64,000 nucleotides of DNA from assembly GCF_001922985.1 (NCBI RefSeq), contig NZ_MRUH01000125.1:1-64000 (forward strand), in the 5' to 3' direction. This stretch comes from Teredinibacter waterburyi. GTDB lineage: Bacteria > Pseudomonadota > Gammaproteobacteria > Pseudomonadales > Cellvibrionaceae. The position numbers were made by a program, and so were the translations under genes. Position 1 is the first letter of the stretch. Each line of letters opens with the position of its first letter. The notes under the pieces are model-generated. The model ran no database searches and had not been told where the DNA came from. It saw only the letters and a program-made list of their open reading frames with translations. Shown here piece after piece: positions 8,790 to 18,427 of this stretch.

Positions 8790-8885
8790 TCACACGTAAT
8801 ACACGTAGGTCCAGCCCAATTGTTTTGATTGTTCGATGGCTGTAAGTTCTACTTTTTCTTCTTCGTCGTTGAACATGACGTGCAT
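8790..8885 (-). pseudogene. Short coding remnant, possibly the start of an old hsdR
   Basis: An open stretch of 31 codons on the minus strand with the peptide pattern VELTAIEQSKQLGWTYVYYV before a stop. It lies just past the decayed hsdM fragment, where the next gene of the old restriction operon would be expected. The pattern (E..A...LGW.YV) recalls the N-terminal region of some HsdR subunits. The assignment is weak and rests mainly on position. Confidence 0.3.
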
Positions 8886-8937
8886 GGATAGGCAATTGTC
8901 GAAAATCGACAGTTAGCTTATCGCGGCCTCCTGATAT

Positions 8938-9009
8938 TCAGTTGGATTCTTCTTTGCCCCATTTTTTGAGCGAGAATGGCGGGCTGGGGATTACGCGGTC
9001 GAAGGTCAT
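8938..9009 (-). pseudogene. Fragment of an older hsdM (methyltransferase motif IV region)
   Basis: The 23 codons before a stop read FDRVIPSPPFSLKKWGKEE, closely matching the conserved motif IV region of a class of HsdM subunits (typically FDxVxANPPFSLxKWGxE), with the Asn of NPPF changed to Ser. The frame begins within 10 bases of the hsdR stop codon. It differs from the intact HsdM here, which has NPPYSVKW. It is read as the middle of a second, disrupted hsdM whose first part survives at 17096-17236. Confidence 0.7.
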
Positions 9010-9017
9010 TAACTCGA

Positions 9018-12000
9018 TTAAACTTTCCCACCCACACCTTTAAACTTCTCCACAAATGCGGCTATCTTTTGGAAAACGCTCTGTTTCTTGATCAGATATT
9101 GCGGATTTAACGGGCTCATCTTGGGCAGAATGGTATTGAGCTCTGTTCCTGCGTCGCTGGCGTATTCCCGTTTGAGTGAGGTGATGATATAGCGTCGAGC
9201 TTCTTCAGCATTCAGACTTTCTGCGTTGATCAGCTCCTCGGCTTCTCGTTGCTGTTCATCTTGGGCGAAGGAAAAGAAGGCTTCGATTACGCTGGACTTA
9301 TCGCCAATCTGATCCAGGTCCGTTTGATTAATGAAATCTACGACTAAGCTTTCTTTAGCACGGTTGCCAAGGCTGGCACGAATCACCCGGCGCACTTCAT
9401 CAACCAAATCGGCTTTACTTTTGGTTTTCTTGTTATGCTCGAAAATCAGCTCAAGAATGTAATCGAGGTTGATCTCCTGGGATTTCAGCAAATCTATCTC
9501 GAATACCACGTCATCCCAGTCGATGGTGGATTTCTCTTTTTCCTCAGCTGATTTTTGCCGGCGCTGCCAATCACGGATGTCGTTGTAACTAGAACGGTAA
9601 TCCTGAATTTTGCGATCAGCTGGCAGGCGTATAGTCTGCAACTCTGCCATTTTTTCATCATCTAAGTAATGCTCTGCTTTAAATGCTTCAACCGCAGCTG
9701 GGTCGCTCATGTCAAGGTTTTGCATGGCTTTAAGACTGGCAAACTCATCATAGTTTTGCAGCACGTTCTCTACGCGCAGGTATTCGCCAAAGAGTTTGGC
9801 AAAGTCTTTTTTATCGGACTCTTTTTCAATGGCGGACGGATCAGGAAAGCGCTGTTCCAGCTCGCTCACTACATCCATAAAGCCTCGCCGCGCCTCACCG
9901 CTTACTACATCGGTAAAGCCTTCCATGTATTCCTTGTAGCTTTTTTCTAGCACCACGTTTTTGGTGTTTTTATCACCAAACAGGGTTATAGCATCCACGG
10001 TTGCCATTTCTAGGTCGCGGAATGTGACAATATTACCGAAGGTCTTGGTGGCGTCGTAAATGCGATTAGTGCGCGAAAAGGCTTGCATCAAACCGTGGTA
10101 GCGTAGGTTTTTATCCACAAACAGCGTATTAAGTGTAGGGGCATCAAAGCCGGTGAGGAACATTCCCACCACTATCAGCAAATCAATTTCTTTGGTTTTC
10201 ACCCGCTTGGTCAAATCGCGGTAGTAATTCTGGAAGCCGTTGCTATCGACACTGAAATTGGTTTTAAAAAAGGCGTTGTAATCGCCTATCGCTGTGTTTA
10301 AAAACTCTTTAGCACTAGAGTTCATGGCAGAAACGTCAAAGCTCTCATCCAGAATATCCCCCACCGCGTCCTGTTCTTCATTGGCTGCAAAGGAAAATAT
10401 TGTGGCAATTTTCAGCGGCTTTTCTTTGTTTTTATACGAAGGGTCGGTTTGTAACTGATTCAGCGACTCATAATAGAGCTTAGCGGCATCCACACTGCTC
10501 ACGGCGAACATGGCATTAAAGCCCTTGGCCTGACCGTTACTAGAGCCCTGCAATCGGTGAGTCTTCTGGCGGTAGTTGTTCAGAATGTACTGAGAAATTT
10601 CGCGAATACGTTCTGGGTGCAACAGCGCCTCTTTGTTTTCAGCGGCAGATAGTTTTTTCTCATCTTGCTCAGTTTCAATGGCCTTAAATTTGTGGCGCAC
10701 ATCGTTATAGTCCACCTTAAACTTCAGCACCTTCTCATCGCGAATTGCATCGGTAATTACATAGGAGTGCAACTCACGGCCAAATACACTGGCGGTCGTT
10801 TCCGCACCTAAAGCGTTGAGCGGGAAGATGGGCGTGCCGGTAAAGCCAAATTGATAGAAGCGTTTAAATTTCCTGTTTAAGTTTTTCTGAGCTTCACCAA
10901 ACTGGCTGCGGTGGCATTCATCAAAAATAAACACCACCTGCTTATTGTAGATGGTTAAGTCGCCTTCGTTTTTCATCAGGTTGTTGAGCTTCTGGATGGT
11001 GGTAACAACGATCTTGTCATCATCTTTATCCAGATTACGCTTTAAGCCTGCGGTACTGTCAGAGCCGTTTACGCTATCGGGCGAAAAGCGCTGGTATTCT
11101 TTCATGGTTTGAAAATCTAAATCTTTTCGGTCCACCACAAAAAACACTTTGTCGATAAACTCAAGCTCTGTAGCCAAGCGTGCCGCTTTAAAGCTGGTTA
11201 AGGTTTTACCGGAGCCGGTGGTATGCCAGATAAAACCGCCGCTTTCTGGCTTGCTCCAGGTTTTTGCCTCATAAGAACTTTTCACCTTCCACAAAATACG
11301 TTCGGTAGCCGCAATCTGGTACGGGCGCATCACCAGTAATGTGTCACTCACATCAAACACCGAATAATGCAGCAACACATTCAGCAGAGTGTTTTTCTGG
11401 AAGAAAGTGGCAGTAAAGTCTTTTAAATCTTTAATTAGGCTGTTATCGGCCTTCGCCCAGTTCATGCTGAAGTCGAAGCTGTTTTTGTTACGCTGGGTGG
11501 TATTAGCAAAATAGCGGCTATCGGTGCCGTTGGAGATCACAAACAGCTGCAAGTACTTGTACAGCGAATCGTCGCTATTAAAACTCTCTTTGCTGTAACG
11601 ATGCACTTGGTTAAAGGCTTCACGAATGGCTACGCCACGCTTTTTCAGCTCGATTTGTACCAGAGGTAAGCCGTTCACCAGAATAGTCACATCATAACGG
11701 TTGGCATGGCTGCCGGTTTGTTCAAACTGCTTGATCACCTGCACCTTGTTGCGGGTGATGTTATTTTTATCCAGCAGATAAATATTTTTGATGCGGCCAT
11801 CGTCAAATACAAAGTCGTGAATATAGTCATCGTGAATCTTTCGCGTTTTATCCACGATAGTGTCACTAGGCTTATCCAGATAAGTTTCCACAAAACGCAG
11901 CCACTCACCTTCGGCAAATTGCACATGATTTAGCGTTTGCAACTGCTCGCGCACATTGGCCAACATAGCTTGCGGGTTATTCAAACCCGGCAGGTACTCA

Positions 12001-12143
12001 TAGCCCTGGTTTTGCAAATCCTGAATCAGCTCGCGCTCTAAGGCATCTTCGCTCTGGTAGCTTTCGGCCACTTTCCAGTCTTTGTTATATTTATCCAGAA
12101 CGATAAAGCTGTTCGATTCGGCAATGGTTTTATAATCCATCAT
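9018..12143 (-). CDS. hsdR: Type I restriction enzyme R subunit, EcoR124-like
   Basis: A 1041-residue motor and nuclease subunit that translocates DNA with ATP and cuts it when the site is unmethylated. The nuclease residues Asp151, Glu165 and Lys167, the QxxxY motif (Gln179-Tyr183) and Lys220 fall at the positions known for EcoR124I HsdR (1038 residues). Walker A HTTGSGKT ends around residue 314 with Lys313, and the DECH box starts at Asp408. The helicase motif GFTGTP follows at 433-438. This places the system in family IC. The start codon overlaps the stop of the upstream rhuM gene by four bases, so R expression is tied to that gene. No frameshift or missing catalytic residue is seen, so the enzyme should be active. 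Confidence 0.95.
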   Translation of the reverse strand: MMDYKTIAESNSFIVLDKYNKDWKVAESYQSEDALERELIQDLQNQGYEYLPGLNNPQAMLANVREQLQTLNHVQFAEGEWLRFVETYLDKPSDTIVDKTRKIHDDYIHDFVFDDGRIKNIYLLDKNNITRNKVQVIKQFEQTGSHANRYDVTILVNGLPLVQIELKKRGVAIREAFNQVHRYSKESFNSDDSLYKYLQLFVISNGTDSRYFANTTQRNKNSFDFSMNWAKADNSLIKDLKDFTATFFQKNTLLNVLLHYSVFDVSDTLLVMRPYQIAATERILWKVKSSYEAKTWSKPESGGFIWHTTGSGKTLTSFKAARLATELEFIDKVFFVVDRKDLDFQTMKEYQRFSPDSVNGSDSTAGLKRNLDKDDDKIVVTTIQKLNNLMKNEGDLTIYNKQVVFIFDECHRSQFGEAQKNLNRKFKRFYQFGFTGTPIFPLNALGAETTASVFGRELHSYVITDAIRDEKVLKFKVDYNDVRHKFKAIETEQDEKKLSAAENKEALLHPERIREISQYILNNYRQKTHRLQGSSNGQAKGFNAMFAVSSVDAAKLYYESLNQLQTDPSYKNKEKPLKIATIFSFAANEEQDAVGDILDESFDVSAMNSSAKEFLNTAIGDYNAFFKTNFSVDSNGFQNYYRDLTKRVKTKEIDLLIVVGMFLTGFDAPTLNTLFVDKNLRYHGLMQAFSRTNRIYDATKTFGNIVTFRDLEMATVDAITLFGDKNTKNVVLEKSYKEYMEGFTDVVSGEARRGFMDVVSELEQRFPDPSAIEKESDKKDFAKLFGEYLRVENVLQNYDEFASLKAMQNLDMSDPAAVEAFKAEHYLDDEKMAELQTIRLPADRKIQDYRSSYNDIRDWQRRQKSAEEKEKSTIDWDDVVFEIDLLKSQEINLDYILELIFEHNKKTKSKADLVDEVRRVIRASLGNRAKESLVVDFINQTDLDQIGDKSSVIEAFFSFAQDEQQREAEELINAESLNAEEARRYIITSLKREYASDAGTELNTILPKMSPLNPQYLIKKQSVFQKIAAFVEKFKGVGGKV

Positions 12144-13174
12144 ACGTCGTAATCCTTTTTAAGCAGTTTTTTAACTTCCCGATCAAAGTCTGATTCGATG
12201 CGTTGTTGCTTGTTAAATTGGTCGTATTCAGCATGGGCTTCTTGCTCAGCTAGCTTGCGAGACACTTTTCCGTAACCTTCAAGAATTTGATACTCATTGA
12301 ATGCCAGAAACTTGTTCACGCTCTCGGTAAAGCTTTCCATAGTAAAGGTGTTACGCCGTTCGATAATGCCCTCGATGTAATCAAAAAACGCAGACACGGC
12401 ACGCTCCAGCTTTTTAATGTCATCTTCACTTAAATAATTTTTCGCGATTGTCGCATCCGATTTTAATACCCGACCTTCCGGTGCATTTTTATAGGTACTC
12501 ATGCCCATCAGAGGTTTGTTGGCATCGGCCTTGTGAGAAATAATCTCGGCGGCAGTATGACCGGTAATGGCAAAATGAAACTTATCTTGCACATGGGCGT
12601 AGAACTGCTGGGTGGTTTGGGATTTTGGGTCGTAATCGATGCTGCACTCGGCGAAAATATCGGTAATCTGTTGATAAATACGCCGCTCGCTGGCGCGTAT
12701 AGAGCGCACCCGCTCCAGCAGCTCGCGGAAGTAGTCTTTACCGAAGAATCGACCATTCTTTAAGCGTTCATCATCCATGGCAAAGCCCTTGATGATGTAC
12801 TCCTTAATGAGCTGGGTCGCCCAGATACGAAATTGGGTGGCCTGGGTGGAATTCACCCGATAGCCAACGGAGATGACTGCATCCAGGTTGTAGTATTTCA
12901 CCTTGGTCGTCTGAGTTTTACCCGCAATTGCGCCGTGTTCAGTGGTATGTTCCAAAATGGAACATACCACATCCTCTTGTAACTCATTGCTTTCAAAGAT
13001 GTTTTTCAGGTGCTTAGTGATAGCAGGCCGCTGAACGCCAAACAACTCGGCCATGCGTTCCTGCGTCAGCCAGAGGGTTTCGCCACTCAGTAGTACCTCG
13101 ACTTTGATCGCGCCAGTGGGCGCGGTATAAAGTAAAAACTCGGTGGTTTGGTCTTGCAGGCTTAGGTTAGGCAT
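12140..13174 (-). CDS. RhuM-family protein inside the R-M operon
   Basis: A 344-residue protein of the RhuM (virulence protein) family, named for a Salmonella pathogenicity-island gene. The conserved N-terminal half contains [13 protein letters not shown] and ITKHLKNIF, which look like a DNA-binding helix-turn-helix, then [16 protein letters not shown] and [17 protein letters not shown]. The C-terminal half is charged and helical (about 150-344) with no catalytic motif recognised. The biochemical role of the family is not settled. It starts 9 bases after the RhuM-Fic gene and overlaps hsdR by four bases, so it is translated as part of the restriction operon. A regulatory or accessory-defence role is inferred from context only. 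Confidence 0.85.
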   Translation of the reverse strand: MPNLSLQDQTTEFLLYTAPTGAIKVEVLLSGETLWLTQERMAELFGVQRPAITKHLKNIFESNELQEDVVCSILEHTTEHGAIAGKTQTTKVKYYNLDAVISVGYRVNSTQATQFRIWATQLIKEYIIKGFAMDDERLKNGRFFGKDYFRELLERVRSIRASERRIYQQITDIFAECSIDYDPKSQTTQQFYAHVQDKFHFAITGHTAAEIISHKADANKPLMGMSTYKNAPEGRVLKSDATIAKNYLSEDDIKKLERAVSAFFDYIEGIIERRNTFTMESFTESVNKFLAFNEYQILEGYGKVSRKLAEQEAHAEYDQFNKQQRIESDFDREVKKLLKKDYDV

Positions 13175-13183
13175 AGGGGATTC

Positions 13184-14182
13184 TCAACTATCTGCCTGTA
13201 ACAAAATAAAATGCTCAACCAAACGAATCATTAATTCTTTTTGATCGGGCAGGCTTTCGGCCACTAATAGCGCCAAGGCTACCAGGGTATTGTCGTTAAT
13301 CAGCTTCTCGACGGGTTTGGCGAGCAAATGCTGGTTAATGCGCAAATACCATAAAAACAGAAACGAACCGCTGCGCTTGTTGCCGTCCGACAAGGGATGA
13401 TTCTTGATGACAAAGTAAAGTAAATGCGCAGCGCGGCTAGCGATATTGGGGTAAAAAAGCTCGTCGCCAAAACCTTGCTCAATGGTGGCAATAGCAGAGG
13501 CCAAGCCATCGCCACGCAAATTACCAAACAATGCCGTGGCTTCGCCTTTGGCTATCAGCGTTTGTTTTAACTGGCCTATCGCTGCTAACACATCATCCAG
13601 ATGCAGTACCTGCATATCAGATTGCTTGTTGGGCAGCTCACTCAGACTTTGCTCGTCATAACCCTGCAACAGGCTCCAGCTACGGGCATAGTCGCTAATC
13701 ACTGATAGTACCGCAGCGCCCTCGGCATTCACCAACTGCTGATTGCTCAGGGTTTGTGTTAACAGCGCCACCGCCTGCTCAAACTCAATGCCGCGCTCCT
13801 GCAAACGGCGCTGATTCAAGGCGTAACCCTCTACCAGATGCTGTTTCAGGGTATGAGTGGCCCACTGGCGGAATTGCACACCGCGAGGCGATTTCACTCG
13901 ATAGCCAACAGAAATAATCACGTCCAGATTATAATGCTGAGTTTGGTAGGTTTTGCCATCGCTACCAGTACGTGCAAATTTTGCACATACTGAATCACGC
14001 TCCAACTCTCCCTCTCTAAATACATTGTTAATATGCTTAGTGATAACCGAACGTTCGCGCCCAAAAAGCTCGCATAGCTGATCTTGAGCTAGCCAAACTG
14101 TGTCATTATCCAAAGCGACTTGCAGCTCTAACTCGCCATTGGCGGCTTCGAATATGTGAATCTGTTGATTTGAACTAGCCAT
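13184..14182 (-). CDS. RhuM-Fic/Doc fusion protein
   Basis: A 332-residue two-domain protein. Residues 1 to about 125 repeat the RhuM-type region of its neighbour (VWLAQDQLCELFG, HYNLDVIISVGYRV, FRQWATHTLKQHL). The C-terminal part is a Fic/Doc domain with HPLSDGNKR at 262-270, matching the nucleotide-transferase motif HxFx(D/E)(A/G)NK/GR except for Leu in place of Phe. Fic proteins attach AMP or another nucleotide to targets, and Doc phosphorylates EF-Tu. No separate antitoxin gene was recognised, and no clear inhibitory (S/T)xxxE(G/N) helix was identified. It starts 12 bases after hsdS. It may be a host-shutdown arm linked to restriction; that is inference. Confidence 0.85.
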   Translation of the reverse strand: MASSNQQIHIFEAANGELELQVALDNDTVWLAQDQLCELFGRERSVITKHINNVFREGELERDSVCAKFARTGSDGKTYQTQHYNLDVIISVGYRVKSPRGVQFRQWATHTLKQHLVEGYALNQRRLQERGIEFEQAVALLTQTLSNQQLVNAEGAAVLSVISDYARSWSLLQGYDEQSLSELPNKQSDMQVLHLDDVLAAIGQLKQTLIAKGEATALFGNLRGDGLASAIATIEQGFGDELFYPNIASRAAHLLYFVIKNHPLSDGNKRSGSFLFLWYLRINQHLLAKPVEKLINDNTLVALALLVAESLPDQKELMIRLVEHFILLQADS

Positions 14183-14194
14183 AGGGTTCCTTCC

Positions 14195-15418
14195 TTATGC
14201 AGTGTTTTGGGCTTGCTCTGGCTTGGGGAAGCTCAGCAGCAAGTCGCGGTAATATTCGTATTGCTGTTGGCGCAGTTCGATTTCGCGGGGTAAGCCTTCG
14301 GTGATTGAGCTGGTTAGAGTGTCGAATTTATCAAGGATGGCGACGATGCGGGCTTGTTCTGCCATTGATTTCTCAAGATCATTTGGGTATGGAATGGGTA
14401 AGCAAACTTTTGAAAACCCTTTGATCAATAGAGTGTTGATTTTAGTGCGTGCGATATATTTTGCCTTTTCAGCTATGAATCCTGCTGTTTGCATGTAATA
14501 GGCAACAAATTTAGGGTTCATTGAGTGGCGAAAAGCGTAACAATGATCGTGTATTGCCACTTTTTCATTCCCTAACCAAGCGATTGCCTTGCCAACCTCT
14601 TCGACAGTCTCGCCGACATCAGTGAATACAACGTCGTTTGGTTCAGCGTAGCGCAGTGACTTTGCCATTTCAGAACGAACCTGTGATAGAGCCTGTGTTG
14701 TTGAAGTACCGTATTGAGTATAAATTTCACCGTAATGAATGACTTTAATACCACCATCTTCCACATAGTCGGCTTTAGTAAAACGCTTGCCTCTGATGAA
14801 CTCGCCAACATCACCAAAAGCCTTCCACTCCACTTCCCCTTCTTCAAAACTCAACAACTGGTCGCGATAGTAGTTGTATTGTTTTTTGCGGGCATTAAGC
14901 TCGGTGGTCAGCTCGGTGGTCAGCTCGGTGAAGGTGTCCAGAATGCGGACGATTTCGGCTTGGATTTCTAGGGATTTTTTTGGGTTATCTGGGCAAGGGA
15001 TGGGGATTTGAAGTTTTTCGAACCCAGTTTTAGATAGACGAGGGATGCTAGCTCTTCTAACCTTTGATGAAATATTATGCTGCTGTGAAAGTAGGAAGTG
15101 ATATAAGTATTTACTATTTATAGTACTATTTTTCGGAAAGTAGTAAACATCATCTGCGGCCCAAAAATCCGCACCACTATAACCAATTTCACCAGCAGCA
15201 CCTGCACATATAATAAATGTAGTATCCGCCTTAACATTACTTTCGTGAAAATATCCTAGGGGAGTCATACAATTTTGATAAACAGCAAAATCTCCAGCAT
15301 CTTCTAGCTGACTTTTAACAAGCCTTTTCCCGCGTTTAGCTTCTAGAACATCGCCAAGCGTTTTTCTTTCAACCTCAACACCATCCAGCAGCTTTTCCAT
15401 AAAGCTCATTGTGCTCAT
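14195..15418 (-). CDS. hsdS: Type I restriction specificity subunit
   Basis: A 407-residue protein with two target-recognition domains (about 15-150 and 195-365), each starting with a similar LGDV/FGDV..RGKR segment and ending in conserved helical spacers. The central spacer holds a tetrapeptide repeat, [11 protein letters not shown] (residues 164-174), then [16 protein letters not shown], which is repeated near the C-terminus as [14 protein letters not shown]. This is the layout of EcoR124 HsdS, whose TAEL repeats set the spacing between half-sites. It would recognise a bipartite DNA site whose sequence cannot be read from here. The start overlaps the hsdM stop by four bases. Confidence 0.95.
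   Translation of the reverse strand: MSTMSFMEKLLDGVEVERKTLGDVLEAKRGKRLVKSQLEDAGDFAVYQNCMTPLGYFHESNVKADTTFIICAGAAGEIGYSGADFWAADDVYYFPKNSTINSKYLYHFLLSQQHNISSKVRRASIPRLSKTGFEKLQIPIPCPDNPKKSLEIQAEIVRILDTFTELTTELTTELNARKKQYNYYRDQLLSFEEGEVEWKAFGDVGEFIRGKRFTKADYVEDGGIKVIHYGEIYTQYGTSTTQALSQVRSEMAKSLRYAEPNDVVFTDVGETVEEVGKAIAWLGNEKVAIHDHCYAFRHSMNPKFVAYYMQTAGFIAEKAKYIARTKINTLLIKGFSKVCLPIPYPNDLEKSMAEQARIVAILDKFDTLTSSITEGLPREIELRQQQYEYYRDLLLSFPKPEQAQNTA
14899..14934 (-). repeat. 12-bp tandem repeat in the hsdS spacer
   Basis: Two perfect copies of gctcggtggtca (14899-14910 and 14911-14922) followed by a partial third (gctcggtg). In the gene they encode TTEL units in the helical spacer between the two recognition domains. 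Gain or loss of one 12-bp unit keeps the frame and would lengthen or shorten the spacer, as known for EcoR124I and EcoR124II. Confidence 0.9.
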
Positions 15419-16971
15419 CCTTCAATCTCCGCCACAATTGCATCAATGTCTTTACGCAGTTGGGTAATCTTAGCGACAGTAATTTTTAGATCAGCATTCA
15501 GCTCAACAATATTAGTCACTTCGCGGTTGTCTTTAGCTTCCACATAGCTGCTCACCGACAGGTTGTAATCGTTGGCGGACACTTGTTCAAGGGGTACGGA
15601 TTTAGCGAGGTGGTCAACATTCTCCTTGCTATCAAATACCGCCATGATTTGCTTGATGTGGTCTTCGGTAAGCGTATTGGTGTTGGTATCTTTTTTAAAT
15701 AAACCACTTGCATCAATAAACTGGGTGGCGGTGTCAGTTTTGTGTTTAGAGAGCACCAGAATAGTCACCGCAATGGTGGTACCAAAAAACAGATTGGGTG
15801 CGAGTGAAATAACCGTTTCCACATAGTTGTTATCCACCAAGTATTTGCGGATTTTCTGCTCGGCACCGCCTCGGTAAAAAATACCGGGGAAGCAGACGAT
15901 CGCAGCGCGGCCTTTGCTAGAGAGGTAACTGAGTGCGTGCAGCACAAAGGCAAAGTCGGCTTTGGATTTGGGTGCGAGCACACCGGCGGGGGCAAAGCGA
16001 TCATCATTAATCAGGGTTGGATCATCACTGCCTACCCACTTCACCGAATACGGCGGGTTGGAGACGATGGCATCAAAGGGTTTGTCATCCAGAAAGTGTG
16101 GGTCTGTTAAGGTGTTGCCCAGCTGCATATTGAACTTGTCGTAGTTAATGTTGTGCAAAAACATGTTCATACGGGCAAGGTTGTAAGTGGTGTGGTTGAT
16201 CTCTTGGCCGAAGAAGCCGTCTTCAATGATGTGGTTATCGAAGTGTTTTTTGGCTTGCAGCAACAGCGAGCCAGAACCGGCAGCTGGGTCATAAATTTTA
16301 TTAACGCTGGTTTGCTTGTGCATGGCCAGCTGCGCAATCAGCTTGGAAACGTGCTGAGGGGTAAAAAATTCACCACCGGATTTACCGGCATTAGCGGCAT
16401 AGTTAGAGATGAGGAACTCGTAAGCATCGCCGAACAGGTCAATTTGAGCGGCATCAGGCTTGTCATAAAAGTCATGGCCAAAATCCAAACCTGCCACGCC
16501 TTTTAGTACCGCCGCTAAACGCAGGTTTTTGTCTTTAACGGTATTACCGAGTCGGTTACTGGTGGTGTCGAAATCGGCAAACAGCCCTTTGATGTCCGGC
16601 TCAGAGGGGTAGCCATTGGCCGAGGCTTCAATAGCGGAAAAGATGGCGGCGAGATCAGTGTTCAGGCTTTCGTTGTTGTTGGCGTTTTTAGCCACAGAGG
16701 CAAACAGCTGGCTTGGGTAGATGAAGTAGCCCTTGGTTTTGATGGCGTCGTCTTTGATGTCTGCCGTGATCACCTCATCGCTCAGCGCGGCGTAATGAAT
16801 ACTGTCGTCACCGGCTTCAATATAGAGGGCAAAGTTTTCGCTGATGAAGCGATAAAACAAGGTGCCGAGCACATATTGTTTAAAATCCCAGCCGTCTACT
16901 GAGCCGCGTACATCGTTGGCAATGGCCCATATTTGGCGTTGCAGGGCGGCACGTTGTTGGGTGCTTGTCAT
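15415..16971 (-). CDS. hsdM: Type I DNA methyltransferase (N6-adenine) subunit
   Basis: A 518-residue modification subunit, the length of EcoR124 HsdM. The N-terminal four-helix region ([20 protein letters not shown]) precedes the SAM-binding motif I DPAAGSGS (228-235) and the catalytic motif IV NPPY (305-308), which marks N6-adenine methylation. With HsdS it forms the M2S methylase, and with HsdR the restriction complex. It is the first gene of the five-gene minus-strand operon. Two tandem 12-mers lie 22 bases before its start. It is clearly different from the decayed hsdM fragments on either side of the operon. Confidence 0.95.
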   Translation of the reverse strand: MTSTQQRAALQRQIWAIANDVRGSVDGWDFKQYVLGTLFYRFISENFALYIEAGDDSIHYAALSDEVITADIKDDAIKTKGYFIYPSQLFASVAKNANNNESLNTDLAAIFSAIEASANGYPSEPDIKGLFADFDTTSNRLGNTVKDKNLRLAAVLKGVAGLDFGHDFYDKPDAAQIDLFGDAYEFLISNYAANAGKSGGEFFTPQHVSKLIAQLAMHKQTSVNKIYDPAAGSGSLLLQAKKHFDNHIIEDGFFGQEINHTTYNLARMNMFLHNINYDKFNMQLGNTLTDPHFLDDKPFDAIVSNPPYSVKWVGSDDPTLINDDRFAPAGVLAPKSKADFAFVLHALSYLSSKGRAAIVCFPGIFYRGGAEQKIRKYLVDNNYVETVISLAPNLFFGTTIAVTILVLSKHKTDTATQFIDASGLFKKDTNTNTLTEDHIKQIMAVFDSKENVDHLAKSVPLEQVSANDYNLSVSSYVEAKDNREVTNIVELNADLKITVAKITQLRKDIDAIVAEIEG

Positions 16972-16992
16972 GCGGTAGTTCCTGTTGTGTTT

Positions 16993-17016
16993 CTTGGTAT
17001 TAGTCTTGGTATTAGT
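16993..17016. repeat. Perfect tandem 12-mer upstream of hsdM
   Basis: Two adjacent perfect copies of cttggtattagt lie in the leader of the restriction operon, ending 22 bases before the hsdM start codon. They may be an operator or an untranslated repeat whose copy number could vary. No regulator was assigned. Confidence 0.7.
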
Positions 17017-17095
17017 TGTTTACTGGGTGTCGTTAAACGTCTTATTAAATGATCTTTATCTTTTAACGGGCAACCCTTTTTATTGTGGTGTCAGC

Positions 17096-17236
17096 TCAAG
17101 TAGGTCGCTTGAGGCGTTTTAAGAACATCATGCCGAAGATGTAGTCTTTGAACTCGGAGGCGTCCATATTGCCCCTGAGGATGTCTGCGGTCTCCCAGAG
17201 GAAGGATTCTAACTGCTGTAGGGTAACGGTTGTCAT
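17096..17236 (-). pseudogene. N-terminal fragment of an older hsdM
   Basis: A 46-codon frame that starts with ATG and reads [19 protein letters not shown], then [17 protein letters not shown], and stops soon after. This is the highly conserved N-terminus of a major HsdM family ([36 protein letters not shown]), cut off right after FLKRL. It is on the same strand as the intact operon and upstream of it. The matching internal fragment (motif IV) lies past the far end of the operon at 8938-9009. The intact HsdM has a different N-terminus, so this is not a duplication of it. Confidence 0.8.
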
Positions 17237-17531
17237 AGGGTATTTTTATTCTTCTTAAACAGGTGTATTTGGTAAGTTTCAAGAATGTAGTGAAGTAAAA
17301 CTGGTGTAGAGAAACAGGTGAAGAGAATAGAGGTAAATATCTCAATCCTCAATGTAAAACTGGGGTTTAGCTGGCGTTTAAGTGAGGTTTACGAATGATG
17401 GAGTGCGTGGGCTAGACTAGATAACTGGCGGTGCCGCTAAAATAGACACCACACTCGGTACAGACTTTTTGCAGTAGCACCAGCACTTCCTTGCCAAGGG
17501 CTTGCGGTGGTGTTTGGGATGCCCTAAAAGC
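17237..17531. other. Non-coding stretch between R-M island and SpoIIAA-like gene
   Basis: The part at 17237-17345 probably held the promoter and leader of the old hsdM (no clear boxes assigned). The part at 17412-17531 is an open frame on the minus strand that continues in frame after the stop of the SpoIIAA-like gene and contains KVCTECGVYFSG before a stop. It could be a gene remnant or chance; no family was recognised. Confidence 0.35.
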
Positions 17532-18272
17532 CTATGCTTGACCAACCCAGGCTAGTGCTTCGGTTTTCTTTGTTATAGGGAAGTGGCGGGACTCTTGAAC
17601 CAAAAAGCACTTTGCGATTAACGGCAACGCTGCCATCACCTTATCATCGGACACAACGGCCAGCCGCTTGACGTTATTGCGATGATTTTTGATGAAGCGA
17701 AAATGTGCTACAAGCGCGCTAAAATTATCCCAACCCGGAAAATGCTCGGCCTCAATGATCACACCTTTCAGGTCACCCACATTCGCGATGTGCGGATCAA
17801 TTTCACCGGCTATACGCTGGAAATCCGCTGCGTTTAACTCACCATGCGGTTGTAGGATCAATATGCTTTGATCTTCGAGAAACTCAAAACCAAGGTCGCC
17901 GGTTGAGGCAGGCTCAGATACCCATTCTCTGGCTTGGTGTAGATTATCGATGGCGAAAACTTGTACCTCGCCAGGCATCGCGAAACCAAATACCTTGACA
18001 GAGTTGCGAATCCAATCGACATCGGTAACGACGGCGATTCGATCAAACTGCGTGAAATGTGTGAGCCCCACTTTGGCGTCCTGCCACGCAGCAGCACTGG
18101 TAAAACCCTCGAAGGTGTCAGCCAAAACGTAAAGTAGGCGAACTTTTTTGATCTTTAGAAGCTTAGCTTCAAGTTCTGGTATGAGTACTGTCTGATAGTC
18201 TTCGGCGGTGACCTTTCCGCTTGCCTCAATGCCGAGGACATTGTCCGGCAGGTCTGTAATGGGCTTGAGCAT
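17532..18272 (-). CDS. Tandem SpoIIAA-like (STAS-type) domain protein
   Basis: A 246-residue soluble protein made of two related domains (about 1-120 and 127-246), each of the SpoIIAA-like family (DUF3478, STAS fold). Repeated features are GxVTAEDYQ/GELNAADFQ near the start of each domain, then HFTQFDRIAVVTD and NNVKRLAVVSD. The family's ligand is not established; some members may bind lipids or nucleotides. The start at 18272 is preferred over an earlier codon because AGAGGGG lies seven bases before the ATG. It is monocistronic, at the start of the stress block, next to the HPF-like gene. Confidence 0.8.
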   Translation of the reverse strand: MLKPITDLPDNVLGIEASGKVTAEDYQTVLIPELEAKLLKIKKVRLLYVLADTFEGFTSAAAWQDAKVGLTHFTQFDRIAVVTDVDWIRNSVKVFGFAMPGEVQVFAIDNLHQAREWVSEPASTGDLGFEFLEDQSILILQPHGELNAADFQRIAGEIDPHIANVGDLKGVIIEAEHFPGWDNFSALVAHFRFIKNHRNNVKRLAVVSDDKVMAALPLIAKCFLVQESRHFPITKKTEALAWVGQA

Positions 18273-18336
18273 GTTGTACCCCTCTCTTGTCAATCGGTTT
18301 AACTAGGTATCGACTAGGCACAGCGCGAGGCCGTCA

Positions 18337-18372
18337 GCAAGACCGGCAAGACCGGCAAGACCGGCAAGAGCG
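18337..18372. repeat. 9-bp tandem repeat
   Basis: Three perfect copies of gcaagaccg plus a fourth with one change (gcaagagcg) lie between two minus-strand genes, upstream of the SpoIIAA-like gene and downstream of the HPF-like gene. No coding role; copy number could vary between strains. Confidence 0.85.
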
Positions 18373-18427
18373 ATGCCTCTTATCTGGATAACAAACACCG
18401 CTCATATTGCGAAGGCCATCAACCACC

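Noticed and set aside
17091-17345. 84-codon minus-strand frame
   Set aside because: It is a wrong frame over the hsdM N-terminal remnant; the in-frame reading at 17096-17236 matches HsdM much better.
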